Assembly: GCA_019638255.1 (NCBI GenBank)
Contig: JAHBUD010000001.1
Location: 1,612,001-1,676,000, forward strand
DNA: 64,000 nucleotides
Direction: 5' to 3'
From: Cyclobacteriaceae bacterium
Lineage (GTDB): Bacteria > Bacteroidota > Bacteroidia > Cytophagales > Cyclobacteriaceae
Shown here in pieces: positions 9,665-19,168 of this stretch. Each line of letters starts with the position of its first letter. Within the stretch, counting starts at the first letter, position 1. Both the position numbers and the translations under genes were made by a program. Below the pieces are notes generated by a model. The model was not told the origin of the DNA, made no database searches, and saw only the letters and a program-made list of their open reading frames with translations.

Positions 9665-9840
9665 AGATTTTGATTACAGTCAACTTAATTTATTAAAATA
9701 GTAGAATTAAGCTTGATTTAACAAAAGCTCTCTTAAAATTAGTTTCTGTGGTTAATTAACGCCCGCCATCAGGGAGTCTTCACACTTTAATGAGAAATAA
9801 ACCGTTCTGCTGCAATATTTTGGCCTATGCTGCGGTTGCT

Positions 9841-10860
9841 CTAAAACCATTTTTTAAAACGGAAGAATCCCAGCATTCCAACGGTCATCAATATCATGAC
9901 CAGCCACGTAAACGGATAACCATACTCCCATTCGATTTCGGGCATGTACCTAAAATTCATCCCGTACACACCAACAATAAAGGTTAGCGGAATGAATATG
10001 GTAGAGATAATGGTTAACACTTTTATGATCTTGTTCAACTGATTGTTCTGGGTGTTGATGTGAATATCCATCAAGCTTGAAGTAAGGTCTTTGTAGGTAT
10101 CCAGTGAGTCGAGCAGGTGCACGATGTGATCGTAGATGTCATCGAAAAAACGTTCGTTTTCCTCCTCAATCAAGTCATTCTTTTCCTTCATCAAGGTTGA
10201 TAATGCATCCCTTAGCGGGTACACCGCTTTTCGTAAGTAAATCAATTCTTTTTTGATGTTCTGAATGCGCTGAAATGTTTTTTCTGAGTGTTCGTTGTGT
10301 AGTGTTTCTTCAATATCTTCGATTTGTTCTCCAATGGCATCCAACACATTGTAATAATTATCTACAATAATGTCGGTAAGCCGGTACAACAGGTAATCCA
10401 CTTTTTTCTTACGCACCCGCCCCTGATCCAGCCTGATCCGTTCCCGGAAATGATTGAAAAGATCACCTTCCTTTTCCTGAAAACAGATCAGAAACTCGCG
10501 GCCGAGCACAAAACTGATTTGCTCGTACTCAATATTGCCTCCATTAATTCCGTAAAGCATTTTCAGGCTAAAGAAAAGGTAGCCGTCATACTCTTCAACC
10601 TTGGGGCGTTGTTCCTGCAACACGTCTTCAATCAGCAACGAGTGAAAATTGAAATGAGCCTGGATTTTTTCAATAATGGAAAAGTCGTAAAGTCCGTCTA
10701 CATTAATCCAGTTCACCCGCCCGGGTTGTATTCGTTTTAAAATTTCATCAATCGGCAGGTTATCTGCTTTCTCATGATGCTCCTGGTTGTAGGCAATCAA
10801 TTCAAGAATAACATTGCCTGTAAGACCGGAGCTTTGGTTTTGATTTTCCTGCATTTCCAT
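9841..10860 (-). CDS. corA: CorA-type Mg2+/Co2+ channel
   Basis: CorA family divalent-cation channel. A long cytosolic N-terminal domain with helical stalk (around ENLIEEENERFF and the following helices) leads to two C-terminal transmembrane helices. The first ends in the diagnostic YGMNF (GMN selectivity loop) at about residue 305. Length of about 340 residues is normal. An in-frame ATG at 10878 is possible, but the one at 10860 (MEMQENQNQ) is closer to family starts. The gene is divergent from the polyprenyl synthase gene, with about 130 bp between. Confidence 0.93.
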   Translation of the reverse strand: MEMQENQNQSSGLTGNVILELIAYNQEHHEKADNLPIDEILKRIQPGRVNWINVDGLYDFSIIEKIQAHFNFHSLLIEDVLQEQRPKVEEYDGYLFFSLKMLYGINGGNIEYEQISFVLGREFLICFQEKEGDLFNHFRERIRLDQGRVRKKKVDYLLYRLTDIIVDNYYNVLDAIGEQIEDIEETLHNEHSEKTFQRIQNIKKELIYLRKAVYPLRDALSTLMKEKNDLIEEENERFFDDIYDHIVHLLDSLDTYKDLTSSLMDIHINTQNNQLNKIIKVLTIISTIFIPLTFIVGVYGMNFRYMPEIEWEYGYPFTWLVMILMTVGMLGFFRFKKWF

Positions 10861-10988
10861 AGCCAGTAGCGTTCGCAAATATGCAATTCGTTCCTAAGCA
10901 CAAGATAGAAGGATGGGGTGACTTAACCATAAACCCTGACGAAATAACCATTTTGAAAGCGATACATGGCATTGTAATATTGTGCCGC

Positions 10989-11963
10989 ATGCCGCTACGC
11001 CTTGAGGATATAAAAGCACCCATTGACCGGGAGATGGATGAGTTTGAACAGAAGTTCAGGGACTCCATGAAAACCCGTGTGATGTTGCTTGACCGCATTA
11101 TGAACTACATTGTAAAGCGGAAGGGTAAGCAGATGCGACCGATGTTTGTTTTCTTGAGCGCGGGCACTACCGGCCAAATAAACGAGGCTACTTACCGGGG
11201 TGCTGCCCTGATTGAGTTGCTCCATACGGCCACACTTGTACACGATGATGTGGTAGACGATGCCAACTACCGTAGAGGTTTTTTTTCAATCAATGCCTTG
11301 TGGAAGAACAAAGTAGCCGTATTGGTAGGCGACTTTTTGTTAAGTAAGGGTTTACTGCTTTCAGTAGAGAATAAGGATTATCATTTACTGAATATTGTAT
11401 CCAATGCGGTTCGCGAAATGAGCGAAGGCGAATTGCTGCAAATGGAGAAGGCAAGACGCCTGGATATTACTGAGGAGGTGTACTACGAAATTATCCGACA
11501 GAAAACTGCATCGCTTATTGCTTCGTGCTGTGCGGTGGGGGCAAGTTCGGTAAATGCCAGTGACGATGTGGTGCAAACATTACGGTTGTTTGGTGAAAAA
11601 ATCGGCATGGCATTTCAGATGAAGGACGATTTGTTCGATTACGGTGAAGCTGAAATCGGTAAACCACTTGGCATCGACATAAAAGAAAAGAAAATGACGT
11701 TGCCGCTGATCTATGCCTTGGGAAAAGCCGGTTGGCTTGAAAAGCGAAGGATCATGAGCATTATACGCAACGATAGTGAAAACCATAAAAAAGTAATGGA
11801 AGTGCTTTCGTTCGTTAAGCAATCCGGAGGCATTGAGTATGCGAATGAGGTTATGAGCCGTTACCACCTCGATGCCCTGAAACTGCTAGCGTCTTTTCCA
11901 GATTCGGATTACAAGAAGTCGTTGATTCAGCTTGTGCAGTTTACGATCGAGCGTGTAAAGTAA
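10989..11963 (+). CDS. All-trans polyprenyl diphosphate synthase family
   Basis: Chain-elongating trans-prenyltransferase that adds isopentenyl units to an allylic diphosphate, probably making the side chain of menaquinone. The first Asp-rich motif is in HDDVVDDANYRRG and the second is in KDDLFDYG; both bind Mg2+-diphosphate. The frame is open up to 10881, but the in-frame ATG at 10989 (MPLRLEDIKAPIDREM) gives the usual N-terminus and 324 residues, the normal length. Chain length of the product cannot be decided from the motifs alone. Divergent from corA. Confidence 0.92.
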   Translation: MPLRLEDIKAPIDREMDEFEQKFRDSMKTRVMLLDRIMNYIVKRKGKQMRPMFVFLSAGTTGQINEATYRGAALIELLHTATLVHDDVVDDANYRRGFFSINALWKNKVAVLVGDFLLSKGLLLSVENKDYHLLNIVSNAVREMSEGELLQMEKARRLDITEEVYYEIIRQKTASLIASCCAVGASSVNASDDVVQTLRLFGEKIGMAFQMKDDLFDYGEAEIGKPLGIDIKEKKMTLPLIYALGKAGWLEKRRIMSIIRNDSENHKKVMEVLSFVKQSGGIEYANEVMSRYHLDALKLLASFPDSDYKKSLIQLVQFTIERVK

Positions 11964-11983
11964 CGATAGTTGTTGGGCGTACA

Positions 11984-12268
11984 TTATCCTGACTTTTTCT
12001 TTGGGTCTTGTCTAACATCAAAGAATGAAAGGATGATAATCTTGTTGTCTCTAATTCTATAAAGTATTCTTGTCAGTCGAGATAATTGAAATCCCCTAAT
12101 GTCGTTGTTTTCAGCTTGTCCCATTAGAGGATAGTCTTTTAGAAGGTTAAAAATTTCATCGACTTTTTGAATGAACGCTTTAGCCGTCTTTGCTCCCCAT
12201 TTTTGTTTTATGTAATCTACAATTGATTCAAAGTTCCGTTCGGCTCTTGGGGTAATATAAACTTGCAT
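11984..12268 (-). CDS. RelE/ParE-family toxin
   Basis: A 94-residue basic protein with the RelE/ParE fold pattern: N-terminal PRAERNFESIVDYIKQKWG helix pair, a GxQAEN..RGFQLSRL strand region, and a C-terminal IIILSFFDVRQDP strand typical of ParE/RelE toxins. Family members either cut mRNA on the ribosome or poison gyrase; sequence alone does not separate these here. The ATG overlaps the antitoxin stop (TAATG), so the two are translationally coupled, with the antitoxin first. It converges on the polyprenyl synthase gene. Confidence 0.85.
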   Translation of the reverse strand: MQVYITPRAERNFESIVDYIKQKWGAKTAKAFIQKVDEIFNLLKDYPLMGQAENNDIRGFQLSRLTRILYRIRDNKIIILSFFDVRQDPKKKSG

Positions 12269-12498
12269 TAATATTTTTTCTTAGCAATCTCCCAATCAAT
12301 TAGATTTTTGTCGTCTTGAGATTCTTCGTATGATAGATAAACTTCTTTCTTTTGTTCCTCGGTCAGGGTTTTCCATATCTGTCCCTCTTTTGCGGTCTCC
12401 CTTTGCTTCAGAAAGTCATAAATTGTTCGTAATAGCTGTTCGTTTTCAATCCTGTCCAGGATTTTATGAAGGTCTGATTTCAACTCAACTGTCCCCAT
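12268..12498 (-). CDS. Antitoxin partner of the RelE/ParE toxin
   Basis: A 76-residue acidic protein directly upstream of, and overlapping by one base, the toxin gene. It begins MGTVELKSDLHKILDRIEN and has a charged helical C-terminus (KNLIDWEIAKKKY), as in small antitoxins paired with ParE/RelE toxins in Bacteroidota. No DNA-binding motif is obvious, so whether it autoregulates is unclear. Assignment rests mainly on size, charge and the gene pair arrangement. Confidence 0.78.
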   Translation of the reverse strand: MGTVELKSDLHKILDRIENEQLLRTIYDFLKQRETAKEGQIWKTLTEEQKKEVYLSYEESQDDKNLIDWEIAKKKY

Positions 12499-12517
12499 GT
12501 CATTCTTTTTAGTAAGA

Positions 12518-12525
12518 CAAATTTA
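12518..12525 (-). promoter_or_regulatory. TAnnTTTG promoter element of the toxin-antitoxin pair
   Basis: The minus strand reads TAAATTTG at 12525-12518, an exact match to TAnnTTTG, 20 bp before the antitoxin ATG at 12498. No clear -33 box was found. Confidence 0.5.
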
Positions 12526-12569
12526 CTTTTTTTATACGATGACCAGAAGATTTTTGAGATGACTTTTAA

Positions 12570-12600
12570 AAAACAAAACACCCTGCCGTGGCAGGGTGCT
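12570..12600 (-). terminator. Rho-independent terminator of the 12632-13099 gene
   Basis: CACCCTGC (12579-12586) and GCAGGGTG (12591-12598) form a perfect 8-bp GC-rich stem with a 4-nt loop. On the minus strand it is followed by TTTTGTTTTTT. It sits just past the stop of the minus-strand gene at 12632. Confidence 0.85.
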
Positions 12601-12631
12601 TTCATCTATATACCACACCTATGAACAGGTC

Positions 12632-13099
12632 CTACAAAACAGGCACCCGACTACGACCGGCTTCCAGAACGGCATAGTCCTTAAATAATTGGAATACTTG
12701 GGGCTCCATCCTTTCAACGGCAGGCCCGGCTTCCTGAAGTGTAAAGTTGCCTTCGTTTTTCCACCACTGCTGTGCAAGTTCTTTTGCTTCACTTTTATCT
12801 ACATCAAATAGATTAATGCAGGAGTCGGAAACAATCCAGGGTTTTTCAATCGAACTGAATTTTTCAAAAATCAGGCTGCGCATGTGTGTTCCGTTAGGCT
12901 GATTGCTGAAGTGTGAGATGGTATACGACAGGGTTTCGGGCTCGGTCATGATCATGTCCCAATATTTTTTTGAACTGATAACCTGCGTTGTGGTCAGCAA
13001 ATAACCAAAACCATTTTCAATAGATTCCTTTGTTATGGGGCAACGGGCCTTCACAACTTTTTTTGGTTCTTTACCGAACAGCTTATTGAGTAGTGACAT
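12632..13099 (-). CDS. Hypothetical protein, 155 aa
   Basis: Not recognised. The protein begins MSLLNKLFGKEPKK, has a Cys in RCPITKESIENGFGYLL, and is mixed alpha/beta with no signal peptide or membrane segment, so it is probably cytosolic. It is followed at once by a strong terminator and has about 110 bp to the next gene upstream, so it is a single-gene transcript. The opening CPITKESI resembles a short metal-binding knuckle, but only one Cys is present there and a second (SCIN) lies about 90 residues later. Coding status is supported by codon pattern and terminator. Confidence 0.8.
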   Translation of the reverse strand: MSLLNKLFGKEPKKVVKARCPITKESIENGFGYLLTTTQVISSKKYWDMIMTEPETLSYTISHFSNQPNGTHMRSLIFEKFSSIEKPWIVSDSCINLFDVDKSEAKELAQQWWKNEGNFTLQEAGPAVERMEPQVFQLFKDYAVLEAGRSRVPVL

Positions 13100-13212
13100 G
13101 ATTTACGCTTTTGATTACATCTATAGATACTTCTGCATCCTGAAATAGTTGCATTTAAGACGCTAAAATTCAGTAAAAAGTTACAAAAGGTTGTATTTGG
13201 TGTCGATTTGCG

Positions 13213-14658
13213 CTACGGAGTGGATAGCCTCTTCTTGAATTTCTCGTAGTTTGTAAAGAAATCCTCCAACCGATCAACCGGTAATTTCTTACCGATAATC
13301 TTCTTTTTATCGTCCAGTATGTACAATGTAGGCGTTGTCATCGCATCGTATAAATCATGGTAGGAGCCAACGTACGTTCGCGGACCATTCACAGTAATCC
13401 ATTTCATGTTCATGGTTTTGATGTAGTCGCGCATTTTCTGCATGGATGTATCAGCGCTAACCGCAAACACTTCCACATCAAACCGGGCTTTGTTCTTTGT
13501 ATAAAAATCTACCAGCTTGGGGGTTTCTGTTTTACAATGCCCGCAATCCGGATCGAAAAAGTAAACGATGGTGTATTTATTCTTAACGTTATAAAGCGCC
13601 CGGGATTGCAGCGCAGCATCCTGCATGATCAGGTTAGGCGCTGTATTTCCAATCAGACTCTTTCGTAAACGATCGGCATGGTCTTTCAGGTTTTTCTTCA
13701 GCCGGTCGTTAACCCAAAAATCCATTTCACCCGAGGCAAAGTATTTATCGAATAGGTAAACATACATCTCGTCAAGACCCATGAATTCGGGTGCCTGGTA
13801 TTTCAGCATGAGTGTCCACACCAGGTATTTATAGGTTTCCGGATTTGACTTCACTTTTGTTACCAAGAGTTCAATTGCTTTTTTAAGTGAATCGGCCTGT
13901 GGCGGATAAAGCTTGTCGAGGTATTCGTTAATCTTCTGGCTGTAGATGGGTTGGGGCAACCGAATAAGCGCATCATCACTGATGTCAAAATTGTCGAAAA
14001 AGTGTTTGCGGTAATACCGCAGTTGAAACGTAGAGTCAATTGATCCATCCGCTCGTTGCGGAGGCTCGGGTATTTCAACGCGTTTGGTACTCTTTAACAA
14101 CCGTGCCGTCATGGTTGATGGGTGGGCAGCAATCAATTCATTTTGGTACGCCAGTACCTTCTCATTTATTCTGCTGAATACATCGCGTGCTTCCTTCTTT
14201 TTGGCTTCATCTTTAAGGGTGGTGTCCTGCAATATTTTGATATAAGGTTCGGCCTCTTTGTTTCGCTCCATATTGAAGAGCATGTTCTCGTAGAACAGCT
14301 TATTGTCGAGGTCATTCTTAACCACCATGTTTTTATAATAATCGGCCGAGTTGGTCTCCATGGTGAAATGTTGATTGCTTCCGATGGCTATGTCGAATAG
14401 CCGGTTTTTATCGAGTACAATAAAATAAATTCCTTGCGGAAGCGGTTGCTTGTTATCAAAAACGAATTCCCCTATGCTGTTCACGCGGGCCGTATCCCGA
14501 ACATAGGTGCTTTCTGCATAGTAATAGCCCAGGTAAACCTCGGTATCTTTCAGGCCGGTGATCTTAAATTTAAGCTCATAACCGGTTTTGGGTTGAGCCA
14601 ATGCAACACCATTTATGGTGATCAGAAAACTTAGGATCAGTAGCCTCATAACCTTCAA
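13213..14658 (-). CDS. TlpA-like thioredoxin-fold protein with DUF4369 and DUF5106 regions
   Basis: Secreted thiol-disulfide protein of 481 residues. The N-terminus is a signal peptide (ending GVALAQPK). Residues about 25-130 resemble DUF4369, with the phrase GLKDTEVYLGYYYAE. The middle region resembles DUF5106. The C-terminal 140 residues are a thioredoxin fold with the redox motif DPDCGHCKTE and a later cis-Pro region (DAMTTPTLYILD). In Bacteroidota such proteins sit in the periplasm and reduce or rearrange disulfides. It is the only gene on its strand here and has no obvious operon partner. Confidence 0.9.
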   Translation of the reverse strand: MKVMRLLILSFLITINGVALAQPKTGYELKFKITGLKDTEVYLGYYYAESTYVRDTARVNSIGEFVFDNKQPLPQGIYFIVLDKNRLFDIAIGSNQHFTMETNSADYYKNMVVKNDLDNKLFYENMLFNMERNKEAEPYIKILQDTTLKDEAKKKEARDVFSRINEKVLAYQNELIAAHPSTMTARLLKSTKRVEIPEPPQRADGSIDSTFQLRYYRKHFFDNFDISDDALIRLPQPIYSQKINEYLDKLYPPQADSLKKAIELLVTKVKSNPETYKYLVWTLMLKYQAPEFMGLDEMYVYLFDKYFASGEMDFWVNDRLKKNLKDHADRLRKSLIGNTAPNLIMQDAALQSRALYNVKNKYTIVYFFDPDCGHCKTETPKLVDFYTKNKARFDVEVFAVSADTSMQKMRDYIKTMNMKWITVNGPRTYVGSYHDLYDAMTTPTLYILDDKKKIIGKKLPVDRLEDFFTNYEKFKKRLSTP

Positions 14659-14787
14659 TTTTAACCTTCAATATTAGAACTAATTCTTTTTTTGGGCAAT
14701 TTGTATGCCGTTAACCCGAAAGTGAACGTTGATGTTTCATATCCGGTCTGTGTAACCTGTTATTTTATTTCCGTTGGTTAATTTTTT

Positions 14788-14795
14788 TAGTTTTG
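14788..14795 (+). promoter_or_regulatory. TAnnTTTG promoter element of the gld operon
   Basis: TAGTTTTG at 14788-14795 matches TAnnTTTG and lies 16 bp before the gldA ATG at 14811, leaving a very short leader. Confidence 0.5.
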
Positions 14796-14810
14796 CCCCT
14801 TACTTGAGTC

Positions 14811-15737
14811 ATGTCGCTAAGCGTTCAACATCTTACAAAACAGTACGGGGAGCAAAATGCGGTCGACAATATTTCATTTGAGGTGAATGAGGGTGAAATC
14901 GTAGGTTTTCTGGGACCCAATGGAGCCGGAAAATCCACCACCATGAAAATTGCCACCACCTACCTGCCACCTACTTCCGGAAAGGTTAGTGTGGCGGGCT
15001 GGGATGTTACCGAACAGGCCATGAAAATTAAGTCGGTAATCGGCTACTTGCCGGAGCACAACCCGCTTTACCTTGACATGTACGTACATGAATACCTGCA
15101 CTTTATTGGTCGTTTGTATGGTATGCGAGGAAAACATTTAAAACAACGCGTGGGTGAGATGGTTGAGCGTTGTGGGTTGGTGCGCGAGCAACACAAGCGC
15201 ATCGAAATGCTTTCGAAGGGATACCGCCAACGGGTTGGCCTTGCACAGGCGCTTATTCACAATCCTAAAGTACTGATTTTAGATGAGCCCACATCAGGGC
15301 TTGATCCGAACCAATTGGTTGAAATCAGAAAGTTAATCAAGGAAGTAAGCGCTGATAAAACCGTTATTTTCTCCACCCACATCATGCAGGAAGTACAAGC
15401 GCTATGCGATAGGGTAATTGTGATCAATAAAGGCAGCATTGTAGCCGATGACCGGTTGGATAACCTATTAAGCCAACGCAAGGGCACCACGGCTGTTGTG
15501 GTTGAGTTTGATCAACCCGTTAGTAAGGAAGAATTAGGAAAACTTCACGGTGTTGCACATGTGGAAAGGATTACCTCAGTTACTTTCCGGTTAACCTCGG
15601 ATGGCACTGCCGATATCCGTCCGGAAGTTTTCAAGTTTGCGGCACAACTGCAGGTTTCGTTGCTGGGATTGAAAGTGGAGGAGCATTCGTTGGAAAATAT
15701 TTTCAGATCGTTAACCGCCAATACCCTAGAAGCATGA
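14811..15737 (+). CDS. gldA: Gliding-motility ABC transporter ATPase GldA
   Basis: Cytosolic ATPase of the GldA-GldF-GldG transporter, needed for gliding in some Bacteroidota. Walker A GPNGAGKST is at residues 35-43, the ABC signature region LSKGYRQRVGLAQ begins near 134, and Walker B VLILDEP near 154, followed by the switch His in IFSTHIMQEV. The C-terminal 80 residues are an accessory domain, as in 300-residue GldA/CcmA-type ATPases. Its stop overlaps the gldF start (ATGA, 4 bp). GldA identity comes from the following gldF and gldG genes. Confidence 0.93.
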   Translation: MSLSVQHLTKQYGEQNAVDNISFEVNEGEIVGFLGPNGAGKSTTMKIATTYLPPTSGKVSVAGWDVTEQAMKIKSVIGYLPEHNPLYLDMYVHEYLHFIGRLYGMRGKHLKQRVGEMVERCGLVREQHKRIEMLSKGYRQRVGLAQALIHNPKVLILDEPTSGLDPNQLVEIRKLIKEVSADKTVIFSTHIMQEVQALCDRVIVINKGSIVADDRLDNLLSQRKGTTAVVVEFDQPVSKEELGKLHGVAHVERITSVTFRLTSDGTADIRPEVFKFAAQLQVSLLGLKVEEHSLENIFRSLTANTLEA

Positions 15738-16462
15738 TTCATATTCTCGTCAAAGAGTTCAACAGCTTTTTAAATTCCCTTATCGCCTACATCGTGATTG
15801 GGGTGTTTCTAACCGCTGTTGGTTTACTGATGTGGGTATTTCCAGAAACGGCAGTGCTCAATTACGGCTATGCCGATATGGACACGCTGTTTTCCCTGGC
15901 GCCCTATGTATACATCTTTTTAATACCGGCCATCACCATGCGCAGTTTCTCAGAAGAAAAGCGAGCCGGTACAATGGAGTTGCTTCTCACCAGGCCACTG
16001 TCCGATTGGGATATCATTATGGGTAAATACCTGGCCGGATTTGCGCTTATTATTTTTTCTATTCTGCCCACACTCGTTTATTATTTTTCTGTTTGGTATT
16101 TGGGTGATCCGCAAGGAAACGTTGACACTTCGGGCGTAATCGGTTCTTATATCGGTTTACTTTTGTTGGGTGGCGTGTTTTGCTCGGTTGGTATTTTTGC
16201 TTCTTCGATAACCCATAACCAGATTGTAGCCTTTATCATCGCTGCGTTTTTGTGCTTCATGCTGTTTACCGGTTTTGATTCCATCGCTTCGATCAATCTC
16301 TGGTTCAACGCTTCTTTGTTCATCAAGCAACTGGGCATTCTCTATCATTACGAATCGATGGGGAAGGGGTTGATTGATAGCCGCAACCTGATTTACTTTT
16401 TCAGTGTGGCGTTTTTGTTTTTATCGGGCACACGGCTAATTATTGGTTCACGGTCATGGTAA
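15734..16462 (+). CDS. gldF: Gliding-motility ABC transporter permease GldF
   Basis: Integral membrane subunit of 242 residues with about six hydrophobic segments and the ABC-2 phrase MRSFSEEKRAGTMELLLTRP in the second loop, typical of GldF/NosY-type permeases. The start overlaps gldA by 4 bp and the end overlaps gldG by 7 bp, indicating one mRNA with coupled translation. It would form the channel that GldA energises. Confidence 0.93.
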   Translation: MIHILVKEFNSFLNSLIAYIVIGVFLTAVGLLMWVFPETAVLNYGYADMDTLFSLAPYVYIFLIPAITMRSFSEEKRAGTMELLLTRPLSDWDIIMGKYLAGFALIIFSILPTLVYYFSVWYLGDPQGNVDTSGVIGSYIGLLLLGGVFCSVGIFASSITHNQIVAFIIAAFLCFMLFTGFDSIASINLWFNASLFIKQLGILYHYESMGKGLIDSRNLIYFFSVAFLFLSGTRLIIGSRSW

Positions 16463-18141
16463 ATTGGGAAAGCAAAAAAACGGGCGACTTTCTTTTCCTG
16501 GCCAACGTGTTGGTGCTGATTGCGTTGCTCAACCTGGTAAGTGCTGATCATTTTTTCAGGATTGACCTAACCGATGAAAAAAGGTTTACGATTAAACCAC
16601 AGACAAAAGCTTTATTGAACAGTCTTACTGATGATGTTTATGTTGAGGTTTATCTCGAAGGCGATTTGAACGCCAGTTTCAAGCGACTTAAAAACTCCAT
16701 TCGCGAAGTGCTGGATGAATTCCGGATTTATTCGGGCAATAAGGTGAAGGTATCGTTTGTGGATCCGTCAACTGCGTTGAGCCAGCAAGCGCGTAATGAG
16801 TTTATGGAAGAGTTGGCGCGGAAAGGCGTAAATGCCACGCGGTTAGTTGAACGGAGGGACGGGCAAACTTCAGAGAAGTTGATTTTTCCGGGTGCAGTAT
16901 TAGCCTATGGCGGCCTGGAAACCGGTGTCATGTTATTGAAGGGTAATAAGGCACGATCGTCAGAAGAAGAAATCAATCAATCCATTGAAGGCCTTGAGTA
17001 TGAACTCGCCAATGCAATCTATAAGTTAACCAACATCGACCGGAAGCGAATCGGCATCGTGCAAGGACACGGTGCATTGGATAGTTTGAGTTTCGCCAGT
17101 TTCAACAATGCCCTGCTTGAGTTGTACGATGTTTTTAAAGTTAACCTTCAACGAAAGCCGGTTTTGAAGGACTATGATGCCCTGGTTATCCCCAAGCCCA
17201 CCCGGGCATTCAGTGAGCAAGACAAATACAAGCTCGATCAATACATCATGAATGGCGGTCGTGTGCTTTTTCTGTTGGATAAACTGGAGGCTACCATGGA
17301 TAGTGCTTCCCATGAAGGTTATTTTGCTTTTCCCTATGAACTACGATTAGACGATTTGTTGTTTAAGTATGGTGTTCGAATCAATGCCGACCTGATTCAG
17401 GACAGGAGTGCAGCGATGTATCCGGTTATCACCGGTGAGCAGGGAGGAAGATCACAGCTACAACTTATGGATTGGCCATTTTTTCCACTCATCAACCAAT
17501 ATGCTGACCACCCGATAACCCGAAACCTTGATGCCGTGCTGGCAAAGTTTGTAAGCACCATTGATACAGTAAAAGCGGAAGGCATAACAAAAACACCACT
17601 CGCCTTTTCATCCGCATTTTCGCGCAAGCTTTCAGCACCGGTTCCGGTGAGCATCAACGAGCTTCGTAAAAATGTGAAGCCTGAAAACTTCAATGCAGGC
17701 AATTTGCCGGTGGCTTACCTGCTCGAAGGAAACTTTACTTCGGTATTCAAAAACCGGTTCTTGCCGGAGGGTGTTGATCAATCGGGTTTCAACGCTGAAG
17801 GAGTATCTTCTAAAATAATTGTTGTATCCGATGGCGACATCGCGCGCAACGATATTAACCCGCGGAGTGGTAATCCTCAGCAACTGGGTTTTGATCCCTT
17901 TACCAATTACACCTTTGCGAATGAGGAGTTCTTGTTGAACGCAGTGGCATTTCTTACCGATGAAAACGGTTTGATAAAAGCACGTGCAAAGGAGGTGAAA
18001 ATCCGACCGCTGAATAAAGAAAAAATCAGGACGGAAAAACTTAAGTGGCAGATTATTAATATCGGCTTGCCGTTGGTGGTGTTGATTGCGTTCGGATTAG
18101 TGTTGATGTATTTAAGAAAACGAAAATTTTCAATTCGGTGA
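16456..18141 (+). CDS. gldG: Gliding-motility ABC transporter subunit GldG
   Basis: A 561-residue membrane-anchored protein. An N-terminal transmembrane segment (about 14-30) precedes a large extracytoplasmic region containing the family phrases FRIDLTDEKRFTI and FVDPSTALSQQA. A single C-terminal transmembrane helix (about 530-552) is followed by a basic tail (YLRKRKFSIR). This matches GldG and the related GldG/IftA-like proteins fused or linked to ABC-2 permeases. It overlaps gldF by 7 bp and the DUF4340 gene by 4 bp. Confidence 0.93.
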   Translation: MVNWESKKTGDFLFLANVLVLIALLNLVSADHFFRIDLTDEKRFTIKPQTKALLNSLTDDVYVEVYLEGDLNASFKRLKNSIREVLDEFRIYSGNKVKVSFVDPSTALSQQARNEFMEELARKGVNATRLVERRDGQTSEKLIFPGAVLAYGGLETGVMLLKGNKARSSEEEINQSIEGLEYELANAIYKLTNIDRKRIGIVQGHGALDSLSFASFNNALLELYDVFKVNLQRKPVLKDYDALVIPKPTRAFSEQDKYKLDQYIMNGGRVLFLLDKLEATMDSASHEGYFAFPYELRLDDLLFKYGVRINADLIQDRSAAMYPVITGEQGGRSQLQLMDWPFFPLINQYADHPITRNLDAVLAKFVSTIDTVKAEGITKTPLAFSSAFSRKLSAPVPVSINELRKNVKPENFNAGNLPVAYLLEGNFTSVFKNRFLPEGVDQSGFNAEGVSSKIIVVSDGDIARNDINPRSGNPQQLGFDPFTNYTFANEEFLLNAVAFLTDENGLIKARAKEVKIRPLNKEKIRTEKLKWQIINIGLPLVVLIAFGLVLMYLRKRKFSIR

Positions 18142-19076
18142 GTCGTCAAAAAAAATATAACCGGAATCTCGCCATTTCATTTTTGGTGCTAACCATCGTC
18201 ACCATCAGTTATGCCTATTATACCAGCCTTGAAAAATCGGTAGTCGATGTTCGCGCATTCAACGTTACAGACCTCACTACCGTAAACGAAGTAACGATGA
18301 AACAAGGTGAACGTACCACCACGCTGGCTTTTGATGGCACACGATGGAATGTGGATGGCGAACTAGCCGACCGCGACCTTATCGATGTTTTGTTTGCTAC
18401 GCTGCAACAGGTGCGACCTGTCCGTCCGGTAGCACGAAATTTAGCTGACTCAATTCTTCAGGTTTTGAATGCAACCGGGGTGCAGGTGAGCTTGCGAAGC
18501 GAAGGAGATCTACAGTTGTCCTTTCTGGCAGGTGGTAACTTTCGCAAGTCGGAAGCTTATTTTAAACGGGATGGTGATGAGACAATCTATATTGTTGTTA
18601 TTCCCGGCTATCGTGTGTACGTATCGGGAATTTTTGAACTCGACAAAAACGGTTGGAAGGACCGGCACGTTTTCCAACTCAATTGGCGCAACTTCCAACG
18701 ATTGGAAACTTCTTTTCCAGAATCGGCCAGCAATGATTTCAACGTTGGTTTTAGTAACAGCTACTTTACCATTGAAAATATGGCTGCCGTTGACACCACT
18801 AAATTGAACGATTACCTGGATGCGGTTTCCTTATTATCGGTAGACGAGTACCTGGATGCCAGCCTGATGCCCGAAGACCTAAAGGAAGCTACACCTTTTG
18901 TTCAGATTACTGCGTTCGATATTGGTGGCCGGTCGCACAGCCTGTACCTGTATACTTTCGGGCCAACCCCCGATAAGGTGTACGGTCTGATCAACCAAAA
19001 TCAACCGGCCTATTTCGATAAACGCAAGCTTGAAGCGGTAACCAAAGGACGATTATTTTTTGCGTCTAAACCCTGA
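18138..19076 (+). CDS. DUF4340 domain protein linked to the gld transporter
   Basis: Starts with GTG inside the overlap GTGA with the gldG stop, so translation is coupled. One N-terminal transmembrane segment (about 10-26) is followed by about 280 extracytoplasmic residues containing the DUF4340 pattern (FDGTRWNVDG, VYVSGIFELDKNGWKDRHVF). DUF4340 proteins commonly follow GldG-like ABC-2 components, so it is probably an accessory subunit of the same machine. Its molecular function is unknown. Confidence 0.88.
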   Translation: MSRQKKYNRNLAISFLVLTIVTISYAYYTSLEKSVVDVRAFNVTDLTTVNEVTMKQGERTTTLAFDGTRWNVDGELADRDLIDVLFATLQQVRPVRPVARNLADSILQVLNATGVQVSLRSEGDLQLSFLAGGNFRKSEAYFKRDGDETIYIVVIPGYRVYVSGIFELDKNGWKDRHVFQLNWRNFQRLETSFPESASNDFNVGFSNSYFTIENMAAVDTTKLNDYLDAVSLLSVDEYLDASLMPEDLKEATPFVQITAFDIGGRSHSLYLYTFGPTPDKVYGLINQNQPAYFDKRKLEAVTKGRLFFASKP

Positions 19077-19129
19077 TTTTTAACTGCTCAACCTGAGTTG
19101 TGTGCATTTCCAATATTGCCTTTTCTTTC

Positions 19130-19137
19130 TAACTTTA
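19130..19137 (+). promoter_or_regulatory. Near-consensus promoter element of dnaN
   Basis: TAACTTTA at 19130-19137 is one base from TAnnTTTG, 31 bp before the dnaN ATG, in the 92-bp gap after the DUF4340 gene. It suggests that dnaN has its own promoter besides any read-through from the gld operon. Confidence 0.35.
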
Positions 19138-19168
19138 CCGCGTTTAAAACCAAAACAACCACTACGAA

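Noticed and set aside
9680..9711. Inverted repeat CTTAATT...AATTAAG upstream of the antiporter gene
   Set aside because: Seven AT-only pairs in an AT-rich region are expected by chance.
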